This document shows, piece after piece, positions 9,065 through 17,105 of a DNA stretch of 64,000 bases; position 1 is the first letter of the stretch, and the number at the start of each line of letters is the position of its first letter. Source of the stretch: an uncultured Bacilli bacterium. GTDB taxonomy: Bacteria; Bacillota_I; Bacilli_A; RF39; UBA660. The stretch spans positions 186,001 through 250,000 of the forward strand of contig CAKOQD010000001.1 of NCBI GenBank assembly GCA_934101185.1. Direction: 5' to 3'. Below the pieces are notes generated by a model. That model saw only the letters and a list, made by a program, of their open reading frames with translations, did no database searches and was not told the DNA's origin. Position numbers and translations under genes: made by a program.

Positions 9065-10190
9065 ACCAAGAAAGTGGAAAATTCTCATACATATCCATAG
9101 GATCAATTGTAGCACCATAGCCACTTCCTTCCATAACTTGAAAATGTAAATGTGGTCCTGTAGAAACACCAGTCGAACCAACTTCTCCAATTTTTTGTCC
9201 CCTTTGAACAATTTGACCAGATCTGACTGTAGCCTTACTTAAATGCCCATATAAAGAAGTATAAGTTTGTCCTTTAACATTATGTACAATAAGCACTGCT
9301 CTACCAAATCCACCATAATTTTCATAACTATCAGCATAAGAAAATATTACTTTACCAGTTCCAGCAGCATAAACAGTTGTCCCTGAACCAGCGGCAATAT
9401 CAATTCCATCATGATGGCTATCAGTACCATATACCGGATGAATTCTACCACCATAATATGAAGTTACATAGCCATATGGAGTAGGAAGTACAAATCCATA
9501 AGTTGAAGGAACATTTATAGAACATCTTGTTACATCTTGATTTTCAGAACACCCTTCTTTCTTAAAAAATGCTATTTGATCTTTCAATGCTTTTATTTCT
9601 TCATCAGCATCCAAAGCATTTTCAGAATACTTTCTCTTTTGAGAACCGAGTTTTTCCATTTCAACTTTTATTTCATCATTAAGACCACTAAGCTTCTTTT
9701 GTTGTTCCTTTAACTCTTTTACTTTAGTCTCATTTTCCTTTATTAAAGCATTCATTTCATCAACCAATTTATCATTAGCTTCAGTAAGTTGTTCAGCAAC
9801 AGAAAATCTATATATAAAATCTTCAAAACTATCTGCACCAAATATATACTTTAAATAGAAATTATCACTATTAGATATTTGATAAAAAGCAACTAAATCT
9901 TTTATTTCTTCCTCTTTAGCATCAATTTCCTTATCAAGTCTTTCTATCTCCTTTTGAGTACTTTCTTGATCCTTTCTAGCTTGAACTATTTGATTAGTAA
10001 TTTCACTAATTCTCTTATTCGCCGCATCAATTCTAGCTTGAACCTCTTCACTCTTCTTTTCATTTTCAGCTTTTTCAGCCTCAATAGCTTTTATCTTAGC
10101 TCTATAATCCGCAATAGTTTGAGCATTAACAGTACAAGGAATAATCATAACCATTGCAAATATCATCATCAAAACCCTTACCTTTTTCAT
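9063..10190 (-). CDS. Secreted coiled-coil M23 peptidoglycan hydrolase (CwlO/PcsB/EnvC-like FtsEX partner)
   Basis: A 375-residue exported protein with a signal peptide (about residues 1-23, ending in VNA), a long coiled coil (about 25-200, rich in Glu and Lys) and a C-terminal LytM/M23 zinc endopeptidase domain. HHDGIDIAAG and HLHFQV carry the metal ligands. The gene overlaps the ftsX stop by one base (TAATG). FtsEX-controlled hydrolases have this architecture: coiled coil for the membrane complex, catalytic domain for peptide cross-links. The partnership is inferred from the operon. In B. subtilis a protease gene, ctpB, follows ftsX instead. Confidence 0.9.
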   Translation of the reverse strand: MKKVRVLMMIFAMVMIIPCTVNAQTIADYRAKIKAIEAEKAENEKKSEEVQARIDAANKRISEITNQIVQARKDQESTQKEIERLDKEIDAKEEEIKDLVAFYQISNSDNFYLKYIFGADSFEDFIYRFSVAEQLTEANDKLVDEMNALIKENETKVKELKEQQKKLSGLNDEIKVEMEKLGSQKRKYSENALDADEEIKALKDQIAFFKKEGCSENQDVTRCSINVPSTYGFVLPTPYGYVTSYYGGRIHPVYGTDSHHDGIDIAAGSGTTVYAAGTGKVIFSYADSYENYGGFGRAVLIVHNVKGQTYTSLYGHLSKATVRSGQIVQRGQKIGEVGSTGVSTGPHLHFQVMEGSGYGATIDPMDMYENFPLSW

Positions 10191-11089
10191 TATACTCTTA
10201 CATACCTCCTTACAGCACGACCACTACCAATCATACCAACAACCATACCAATAATTAATATAATTACTGAGACATTAATTACAAATGGTATCGGAGCAAC
10301 AAGTTTTATTACTGGTGAGAATAAGATTCCTCCAAAATAATCATATAAAGCTTTATATCCAAACACAACTATAAGCATTGGTATAATAGAACCAATCATT
10401 CCTAAAAATATTCCTTCAATAACAAATGGAAGTTTAATTCTAAGATTAGAAGCTCCAACAAGTCTCATAATACCAATTTCTTTTTTTCTAGAAAATATAG
10501 TAAGTTTAATAGTATTAATAATCAAAAACACAGTTACCACTATCAACGAAAGAGCAATAGCATAAGTTATTTTTTTAATTGCATCAAATACTCCGACTAA
10601 TTTTTCAACTAAACCTTCACCATATTGAACTGTACTAACACAATTAATACTCTCAAGTTCTTTAGCAGTCTCACCAATCTTTTTAACATCCCTTACTTTA
10701 ATAGTATAAGTATCTTTAAGAGGATTATTAGCATCATCCCACTCTGCTAATACCGAACTAAAAGTATCATTTTCCTTTTGCATATCTTTCTTAACATCAG
10801 CTTTAGACTTATATGTAAAAGTATCAATATTACTATTAGTCTTAACCGCAGATTCAAAATTCTCACGATCTAAATCAGAAACATCAGACTTTAAAAAAGC
10901 CACAATAGTAACATCACGTTCAATCTCCTTAGTAAAGTTTTGAACATTATCTGATAAAAGTAAAGCTGCTGCTATTATAATCAAAGTAATTGTAATACAA
11001 GAAACACTAGCTAAAGACAAACTAAAATTACGAAAAACACTCTTAAAAGCATCACGTAAACATCTAAAAAAAGTCCTACAAGTCTTCAC
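10190..11089 (-). CDS. ftsX: Cell division permease-like protein FtsX
   Basis: A 299-residue membrane protein with four spans: one near residues 22-45, then an extracellular domain (about 50-150), then three more in the C-terminal half. With FtsE it passes a cytoplasmic signal to a peptidoglycan hydrolase. The GTG at 11089 (MKTCRTFFRCLRDAFKSVFRN) is preferred because AAAGGGGG lies ten bases upstream within the end of ftsE; a longer frame begins at 11131. It overlaps ftsE by 14 bases and the hydrolase by one. Confidence 0.93.
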   Translation of the reverse strand: MKTCRTFFRCLRDAFKSVFRNFSLSLASVSCITITLIIIAAALLLSDNVQNFTKEIERDVTIVAFLKSDVSDLDRENFESAVKTNSNIDTFTYKSKADVKKDMQKENDTFSSVLAEWDDANNPLKDTYTIKVRDVKKIGETAKELESINCVSTVQYGEGLVEKLVGVFDAIKKITYAIALSLIVVTVFLIINTIKLTIFSRKKEIGIMRLVGASNLRIKLPFVIEGIFLGMIGSIIPMLIVVFGYKALYDYFGGILFSPVIKLVAPIPFVINVSVIILIIGMVVGMIGSGRAVRRYVRV

Positions 11090-11771
11090 GTTTAAAATAC
11101 CCCCTTTCATAATTCTTAACAAGTCTACCATCTTTTAACGCAATAACACGCTTCTTAAACTTTTCAACAATACTAATATCATGAGTAACCATAAGTATAG
11201 TAGTACCATCCTTATTAACATTTTCAAGTATTTCCATAATTTCCATACTTATCTTAGGATCCAAATTACCAGTAGGTTCATCACAAATAAGAATCTTAGG
11301 ATTATTAACAATAGCCCTAGCAATTGCAACCCTTTGTTGCTCTCCACCAGATAATTTATCAGGATATTCCTTAACCTTATCCTTTAATCCAACCTTATCC
11401 AAAACACTAACTACTCTTTTTCTTATTGTTTTATTATCCGCACCAGTAACCTCTAAAGCAAATGCAACATTTTCATAAACAGTAAGCTTTGGAAGAAGTT
11501 TATAATCTTGAAACACTACTCCAAGCTTACGACGAAGCTTATACACTTTAGAATTTCTAAGCTTAGCAACATTAACCCCTCCGACAATTATCTCACCACG
11601 AGATGGTTTTTCTTCACGATAAAGCATCTTAATAAGAGTACTCTTACCAGAACCAGATCCTCCAATTATAAAAACAAAGTCCCCCTTTTCAATATTTAAA
11701 TCTAAATCATATATAGCACCTACTCCATTAGGATAAGTTTTAAAAACATTCTTCATTTTAATTATATCCAA
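11076..11771 (-). CDS. ftsE: Cell division ATP-binding protein FtsE
   Basis: A 231-residue ABC ATPase: Walker A GGSGSGKST, Q-loop FQDYKLLP, signature LSGGEQQR, Walker B ILICDEPTGNLD and the switch His in MVTHD. The start is a TTG (11771-11769; LDIIKMKNVFKTYPNG), because GAGGTG lies seven bases upstream, whereas the GTG that opens the longer frame is part of that ribosome binding site. It forms the FtsEX complex with the next gene. Confidence 0.95.
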   Translation of the reverse strand: MDIIKMKNVFKTYPNGVGAIYDLDLNIEKGDFVFIIGGSGSGKSTLIKMLYREEKPSRGEIIVGGVNVAKLRNSKVYKLRRKLGVVFQDYKLLPKLTVYENVAFALEVTGADNKTIRKRVVSVLDKVGLKDKVKEYPDKLSGGEQQRVAIARAIVNNPKILICDEPTGNLDPKISMEIMEILENVNKDGTTILMVTHDISIVEKFKKRVIALKDGRLVKNYERGYFKREDL

Positions 11772-11840
11772 AACAAAGCACCTCACTCTCTTATATCATT
11801 ATAACATTAAAATAAAAAGAAAAAAACCATAAAACAACAA

Positions 11841-11869
11841 AAAAAGACTTATTTACATTTTAAGTCTTT
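11841..11869 (-). terminator. Terminator after the second yitT gene
   Basis: AAAGACTTA and TAAGTCTTT form a stem overlapping the stop codon of the YitT gene, with a run of seven T on the minus strand. Confidence 0.8.
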
Positions 11870-12736
11870 TCCAATCATTTCATCTTGCATATGCACTTCA
11901 TAACTATCACAAACAAATATAAAAGCAGAAGGATCAATCAAACCAATCATTTCCTTAGCTTCATAATAAGAAGAATTAGGAATAATACTCATAATCATTT
12001 TACGCTTTTCATCATTAAACTTACCCTTAACATTATAAATAGTAGCATCATGTCCAAGCTCCTTATTCAAAACAAGAACTATTTCCTTATACTTATCACT
12101 AATTACATAAATAGCCTTATTCAAAGAAACCCCAAGCATAATCTTTTCTCCAACATACTTAGATATAAAAAGATACACAAAAGCATATAAAAGCATATTA
12201 AATCCAAATAAATAAACACCCATTCCTACGATAAAGAAATTAATAATAAAATTAACTTTAGTAATAGAAATATGAAAATACTTAAATATAATTCTTGCAA
12301 TAACATTAATACCTCCAGTATTAAGTCCTTGTTTATAAACAATACCTTGACAAACTCCACCAATTAACCCTGCAAAAAGCACAAGAAGTAAAACATTAGA
12401 ACTATCAATATAAATAATACCCCCAATACCAGAAGTAACCTTTATAAACAAAGGATAAACAATACCCGCAAAAAGTGCCGCTATTGAATTAATTGCATCC
12501 AAATATATATAACTAAGTATAAAACATATAATAGAAAGCACAAAAATACTAACCGAAGCATCAAAACCAAACATTTCTCTAAAAACAATTGCAAGACCAC
12601 TCGTACCACCAGAAACTAAGTTAATCGGAGAAACAAAAAGATTAAAACATAAAGCAGAAAAAAACATAGCAATAGACATATAAGTAAATCTTTTAACATT
12701 ATTCTTGTCATTAATAAAAGCTTTAATATCAAACAT
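11849..12736 (-). CDS. YitT family membrane protein (DUF161/DUF2179), paralogue 2
   Basis: A 295-residue protein with five to six membrane spans, GGTSGLAIVFRE near residue 50 and a C-terminal soluble DUF2179 domain (about 215-290; LGHDATIYNVKGKF, IIPNSSYYEAKEMI, DPSAFIFV). The ATG at 12736 follows the stop of the preceding paralogue by one base, with GGTGAG as ribosome binding site. The transport or signalling role of YitT proteins is not settled. YvjA, a B. subtilis relative, also lies in the secA-ftsEX neighbourhood. Confidence 0.85.
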   Translation of the reverse strand: MFDIKAFINDKNNVKRFTYMSIAMFFSALCFNLFVSPINLVSGGTSGLAIVFREMFGFDASVSIFVLSIICFILSYIYLDAINSIAALFAGIVYPLFIKVTSGIGGIIYIDSSNVLLLVLFAGLIGGVCQGIVYKQGLNTGGINVIARIIFKYFHISITKVNFIINFFIVGMGVYLFGFNMLLYAFVYLFISKYVGEKIMLGVSLNKAIYVISDKYKEIVLVLNKELGHDATIYNVKGKFNDEKRKMIMSIIPNSSYYEAKEMIGLIDPSAFIFVCDSYEVHMQDEMIGKDLKCK

Positions 12737-12737
12737 T

Positions 12738-13595
12738 TTACTCACCACCAAGCACTTCATAAGCATCTAAAACAGTAAAAAATGCCTCTTTATCAATAGT
12801 TTTTATACCCTCTTTAAACTTATAATACTCCTTCGTAGGAATAAGAGTAAATAAAACCTTAGTCTTTTCATTAGAATAAGCACCACGAGCATCAAAAACA
12901 GTAACACCATGTCCTAACTCATCAATTACAAAAGAAGAAATTCTATCAACTTCACTAGTAACTATATAAAAAGCTTTCTTATCAGAAATGCCAAGCATAG
13001 ACTTATCAACAGAAACACTAATAATATATAAAATAATAATAGCATACAAACACTTAGTCCATCCAAATATAAAAGCACCAATAAGCACAATAGAACCATC
13101 CACAATAAGCATAGCATTACCCATTGAAATCTTAAGATACTTATGCAAAATTTGATTAAGTATATCAGTACCACCCATAGTATAACCATTCTTAAAAACA
13201 AGACCAACTCCAAAACCATACATAACTCCTCCAAATAAAGCAAGAAGAAGTTGATCCCCCATATCAACCTTAATTAAATCTCCAACATTTGCAGTTAATT
13301 GCACAAAAAGAGGAAACAAAACAGCAACAACCAACGCTTTAATAACAGGTTCACTACCCAAAAATATTGCACCAATAAAAAGCAAAACAAAAGAAAGTAC
13401 AAAAATTATAAACGATGGATTAAGATCAATAAAATTAGTAATAATAACACTGACACCCGTAAGACCACCAAAAACAATATCATTTGGATAAATAAATAAA
13501 TTAAAACTAACCGCAGCAATAAATACACCAAGTATAACAAATAAAAATCTTTTAATCTTATTCTTATTATTAACAATACTTAAAATATTTTCCAT
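12738..13595 (-). CDS. YitT family membrane protein (DUF161/DUF2179), paralogue 1
   Basis: A 285-residue protein of the same family and layout as its neighbour: KRFLFVILGVFIAAVSFNLF at the start, GGLTGVSVIITN, GGTDILNQILHKYL, and a C-terminal DUF2179 domain (LGHGVTVFDARGAYS, LIPTKEYYKFKEGI, DKEAFFTVLDAYEV). GGAGGTAGTT precedes the ATG. The two genes are tandem but clearly diverged, so the duplication is old. Substrate unknown. Confidence 0.86.
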   Translation of the reverse strand: MENILSIVNNKNKIKRFLFVILGVFIAAVSFNLFIYPNDIVFGGLTGVSVIITNFIDLNPSFIIFVLSFVLLFIGAIFLGSEPVIKALVVAVLFPLFVQLTANVGDLIKVDMGDQLLLALFGGVMYGFGVGLVFKNGYTMGGTDILNQILHKYLKISMGNAMLIVDGSIVLIGAFIFGWTKCLYAIIILYIISVSVDKSMLGISDKKAFYIVTSEVDRISSFVIDELGHGVTVFDARGAYSNEKTKVLFTLIPTKEYYKFKEGIKTIDKEAFFTVLDAYEVLGGE

Positions 13596-13597
13596 AA

Positions 13598-14690
13598 CTA
13601 CCTCCTTAAATACCCTTCAATAAACAAATCCAAATCCCCATCTAAAACACCATTAACATTGCTAGTCTCAATATTAGTGCGATGATCCTTAACCATTGAA
13701 TAAGGATGCATAACATAACTACGAATCTGAGAACCAAACTCAATATTCTTAACCTCACCCTTAAGAGCAAGACGTTCTTTTTCTTTTTCCTCCATTTCCA
13801 AAAGAACTAACTTAGATTTAAGAATTTGCATAGCCTTTTCCTTATTCTTCAACTGACTTCTTTCATTTTGACAAGAAACAACAGTTTTAGTAGGTAAATG
13901 CGTAATCCTAACAGCACTATCAGTAGTATTAACACTTTGTCCACCAGCACCACTACTACGATAAACATCAATTTTTAAATCTTCATCCTTTATTTGAATA
14001 TCAACCTTAGAATCAATCTCTGGAATAACATCAACCGAAGCAAAAGACGTATGCCTTTTATTATTTGAATCAAAAGGAGAAAGACGAACCAATCTATGAA
14101 CACCCTTTTCACACTTCAAATACCCATAAGCATTAAAACCAGTAACTAAAAAACTAACCCTTTTAATACCAGCTTCATCACCATCAAGAAGATCAATAAC
14201 CTCAAGCTTATAACCCTTACTAGAACAATACCTTGTATACATTCTATAAAGCATATTACACCAATCACAAGCTTCAGTTCCACCAGCACCAGCATGAATC
14301 TCCACTATACAGTTAGAATGATCATATTCATGAGAAAATAGTACTTCCAACTCAATTTTTGAAACCAAAGAAGGTAGTTTTTCAACAAAAGAACAAATAT
14401 CTTTATAAATATCTTCATCATATAAAGTACTTATCATATCAATAAAATCAATATATGAACAAATATCATCCTTTAATGAAACAATTAAAGAAACACTCCT
14501 CTTCTTTCCATTAAGCTCATCAATAAGTTTTTGAGCACTAGATACATCATTCCAAAAATCACTAGAATTAACCTTCTCCTCCAAAGAAGAAATCTCATTT
14601 AATTTAGAATCAACGTCAAAGTAACCTCCATAATTCTTCAATCTTAGAAAGATTACTATTCAAAACAACTTTAAGTTCATTTAGTTCCAT
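13598..14690 (-). CDS. prfB: Peptide chain release factor 2, expressed by programmed +1 frameshift
   Basis: RF2 reads UAA and UGA. The C-terminal frame shows the stop-recognition SPF motif (VRLSPFDSN) and the catalytic GGQ (SSGAGGQSVNTT). The gene really begins at the ATG at 14690 (MELNELKVVLNSNLSK): codons 1-24 end in CTT, followed by an in-frame TGA (14618-14616). A +1 shift at CTT-TGA-C leads into GAC GTT GAT and the rest of RF2. The product is about 363 residues, the normal length. The order secA-prfB-ftsE-ftsX matches B. subtilis. Confidence 0.97.
14615..14630 (-). promoter_or_regulatory. RF2 autoregulatory +1 frameshift site
   Basis: In mRNA sense the site reads GGAGGTTACTTTGAC: an internal Shine-Dalgarno-like GGAGGT, three bases, then the slippery CUU followed by UGA and C. 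This is the canonical layout: when RF2 is scarce the ribosome pauses at UGA and slips forward by one base. Confidence 0.95.
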
Positions 14691-14759
14691 ATCATATCAC
14701 CTAAAAACATTATACAAAAAAAAAGAAAAAAGAACAACAAAACCCATAAAAAAAAGATA

Positions 14760-15131
14760 TCATCTATAATAAATAATATCAAATATACCAAATATAATAC
14801 ATAAAACCGCATAAATAGATAAATCCATAATTGATATAAAATTGGATAATGCACCAATAAAAAGTAAACAACCAGATACCAAGAAAAACCTATTACTTTT
14901 ATAACAAAACACCTTACAAACACTAGACAAAATAGACAAAATACCAGGTATTAAAAACATAAAAACCTTATCATCATATCCATCAAAACTAAAACCATAT
15001 ACTAAAGAAACACCCATTATAAACATAATAATACCACTTATAACAATATACTTATTAGAAAAAGACTTCCCACAATAAGGACAAATAACATCTTTTTTAT
15101 TAATTTTCTTTCCACAAAACCTACAATACAT
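14760..15131 (-). CDS. Zinc-ribbon membrane protein of unknown function
   Basis: A 123-residue protein starting MYCRFCGKKINKKDVICPYCGK, a double CxxC zinc ribbon, followed by about three to four hydrophobic segments (residues about 25-45, 52-70, 78-95, 100-118). The ATG at 15131 is chosen because TTTTGGAGG lies seven bases upstream; a longer frame begins at 15158. Such zinc-ribbon membrane proteins are common in Firmicutes but have no assigned role. The ORF at 14681-14923 in another frame is a shadow of this gene. Confidence 0.7.
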   Translation of the reverse strand: MYCRFCGKKINKKDVICPYCGKSFSNKYIVISGIIMFIMGVSLVYGFSFDGYDDKVFMFLIPGILSILSSVCKVFCYKSNRFFLVSGCLLFIGALSNFISIMDLSIYAVLCIIFGIFDIIYYR

Positions 15132-15191
15132 AAAAAACCTCCAAAAAAGTAATAACACACTTATTATAATCCAAATAAAAAGTCATAGCAA

Positions 15192-15223
15192 CAAAAAAAG
15201 TTATTAACAACATTGTTAATAAC
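15192..15223 (-). terminator. Terminator after the rhuM pseudogene
   Basis: GTTATTAACAA and TTGTTAATAAC are perfectly inverted with two bases between them, and are followed on the minus strand by a run of seven T. Confidence 0.8.
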
Positions 15224-15236
15224 TAATCAAAACAAA

Positions 15237-16262
15237 TCATTTATTCTCTATCATCTTTGTTTCATTTAACAATCTATCAAAATCTGATACATAACTTTTG
15301 TCCTGTATAATCCTATATTTTTCATATTCACTTTCTGCCTTTTTAACTGCCTGTTTATGAGATACCTTACCTTTTCCTTCTAAAACTTCATAATGGAAAA
15401 CTTTTAAAGCATTTTCTACTTCATTTTTCCAATCCTCCATATACATTGTTATATTTCTTTCCGCATTATTTTCAGCAATATCTAAAAACAAATTAACTAA
15501 ACTATTTAAACTCTTAATTTCTTTCTCATTTAAATAATTCTTAGCAATAACTACATCAGATTTTAAAATCTTTCCATCGGGGGAATTTTCCCAAGTAGTA
15601 AGTCCCATATTATCTTTATTAGAATCAACCCTATTATAAACTATCTCAACAGCAGTATTCCCCGTAATTGCATAATGAAACTTATTTTGAATAGTCTTAT
15701 AAAAAGTAATTGCAATTTCACTATTTTTATCATAATCAATAGAACATTCAGCAAATATGTCGGTAATTTTTTAATAAAACATTCTCTCACTTGTACGAAT
15801 CAATTTAATTCTTTCAAGCAATCTTTCAAAATATTCTTGATCAGACTTCTTTGCTTTTAAAAATCTCTCATCATTTAAAGCAAAACCTTGAACCATATAA
15901 TCTTTAATTATTTTATTTGCCCATGCTCTAAATCTAATCGCTTTTTTAGAATTAACCCTAAAACCAACAGAAATAATCACATCAAGATTGTAATATGAAT
16001 AAACCCTTTTAACTTCACGAGTTCCTTCCATTTGAACTTGTGCAATTTTTGCACAAGTTGCTTTTTCAGATAATTCTTCATCTTTATAAATATTATTAAT
16101 ATGTCTTACAATTCCATTTCTATCAATATTAAAAAGCGTTGCTAATGCTTCTGTATTTAACCATACATCCTCATTTTCTAATAATACTTCTACCTTAGTA
16201 TTACCTTCTTCATCATTATAAAATAAAATATTTCTTTCACTACCAATCAATCTATCTTTCAT
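15237..16262 (-). pseudogene. rhuM: RhuM-family protein gene interrupted by one in-frame stop
   Basis: Read in a single frame, these 342 codons give a complete RhuM-family protein: an N-terminal domain (VWLNTEALATLFNIDRNGI, RVYSYYNLDVIISVGFRVNS) and a C-terminal part (KFHYAITGNTAVEIVYNRVDS, NMGLTTWENSPDGKILKSDV). A TAA at 15773-15771 replaces what is usually Gln in the ERMFYQKI region, consistent with a CAA to TAA change. No frameshift is present and both sides are well preserved, so the break is recent, or the stop is an error or is read through. RhuM proteins are often carried in mobile or genomic-island cargo; their function is unclear. The ATG at 16262 follows AAGGAGGG. Confidence 0.85.
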
Positions 16263-16307
16263 ATTCATCCCTCCTTATCCAAATAATTTAATTGATTTAT
16301 GATAATT

Positions 16308-16336
16308 ATTATACCATTATTAAAATTATTGAACAA
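16308..16336 (-). promoter_or_regulatory. Promoter of rhuM
   Basis: TTGTTC (16336-16331), a 17-base spacer ending in TGG, and TATAAT (16313-16308). A strong extended -10 promoter about 45 bases before the start codon. Confidence 0.7.
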
Positions 16337-16401
16337 TCATTTTCACTCCTAAAAACAATAGTCGTTTTTTAATAATATAAAAACTAAAAGAAATATAAAA
16401 G

Positions 16402-16433
16402 AAAAAAATGTCAACAAACTTTTGTCGACATTT
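16402..16433 (-). terminator. Terminator downstream of the SEC-C remnant
   Basis: AAATGTCGACAAA pairs with TTTGTTGACATTT (one G-U pair, two-base spacer) and is followed by a T-rich run on the minus strand. It ends the transcript that comes through 16624-16959 and the SEC-C remnant. Confidence 0.75.
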
Positions 16434-16447
16434 TAATTTATTTTTAT

Positions 16448-16552
16448 TTACCACAACATTGTTTATATTTACGTCCTGAGCCACAAGGTAATAATTTAAA
16501 ACAACCAGGTAATTTTTTCCTTTTAAATTGGTATTTTTTATTTATAATTTAT
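16448..16552 (-). pseudogene. SEC-C zinc motif remnant without a start codon
   Basis: A 34-codon open stretch ends with PCGSGRKYKQCCGK and a stop. This is the SEC-C zinc motif found at the C-terminus of SecA and of many other proteins. It has no start codon and stops lie directly upstream. Over its last 15 codons it is about 80% identical in DNA to the end of secA, 650 bases away. It could be a broken C-terminal domain of the gene at 16624-16959 or a decayed copy of the secA tail. Confidence 0.6.
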
Positions 16553-16623
16553 AATTTTTACTCAATAATTGCAAGTTTTTATTCAACAACTTATCTAAAA
16601 AAATTGATTTATTGCATTTTTAA

Positions 16624-16959
16624 TTACAATGATTTTTGATCTTTAGTAGCATAACATTTATCCAATTCAGATAATTCACTATCAATTAGAGCTTTAAGAT
16701 ATTGTACTTTTTCATTATCACCTAATTTAGTGCATTCAACTAATCCACCAAAATCATAATAAATTTTTTTCTCTAATCTTTCCTCTTTTGACACATGCAA
16801 TAATTCTTCAAGCGACCAATCTTTAACAAATTTTTCACACAAATCTTTAGTCATTGATACACCATCATCAAAATAGCCTCTACATATATCATGATATTTT
16901 TCCATTTCTTCAGCTGATGTAAATCCTAATTTAGCAGCAATTAAATCTTTATCATCCAT
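16624..16959 (-). CDS. Small hypothetical protein
   Basis: A 111-residue soluble, acidic protein with no signal peptide or membrane span (MDDKDLIAAKLGFTSAEEMEKYHDICRGYFDDGVS...). A clear AGGAGGAATAATT precedes the ATG. I do not recognise the family. The SEC-C remnant downstream suggests it may once have had a zinc-binding tail: the region between them has several stops in all frames. It lies between secA and the rhuM pseudogene in what looks like a small decaying accessory patch. Confidence 0.55.
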   Translation of the reverse strand: MDDKDLIAAKLGFTSAEEMEKYHDICRGYFDDGVSMTKDLCEKFVKDWSLEELLHVSKEERLEKKIYYDFGGLVECTKLGDNEKVQYLKALIDSELSELDKCYATKDQKSL

Positions 16960-17105
16960 AATTATTCCTCCTAATATTATTATACCATAAATAGTTAAAA
17001 AAACTTATCTAAAACTTATCTAAACGCCTTTTTTGATATAAAATTACCTAAAAATTGTAAGTAGTAAAAAGTTCGCTAGCCATTTATTTATAAGGCTTTG
17101 TGAGC

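Noticed and set aside
8957..9211. 84-residue ORF over the end of the M23 hydrolase gene
   Set aside because: Out of frame with a well-supported gene and crosses its terminator.
14681..14923. 80-residue hydrophobic ORF on the minus strand
   Set aside because: It is an alternative frame of the zinc-ribbon membrane protein gene and has no ribosome binding site; it also runs into the prfB start.
15237..16262. Two separate small genes instead of one RhuM pseudogene
   Set aside because: The halves are in one frame, with family residues continuing on both sides of the TAA and no ribosome binding site before the second half.
16448..16552. Functional second SecA C-terminal domain
   Set aside because: No start codon and stops directly upstream in frame; it cannot be translated as it stands.
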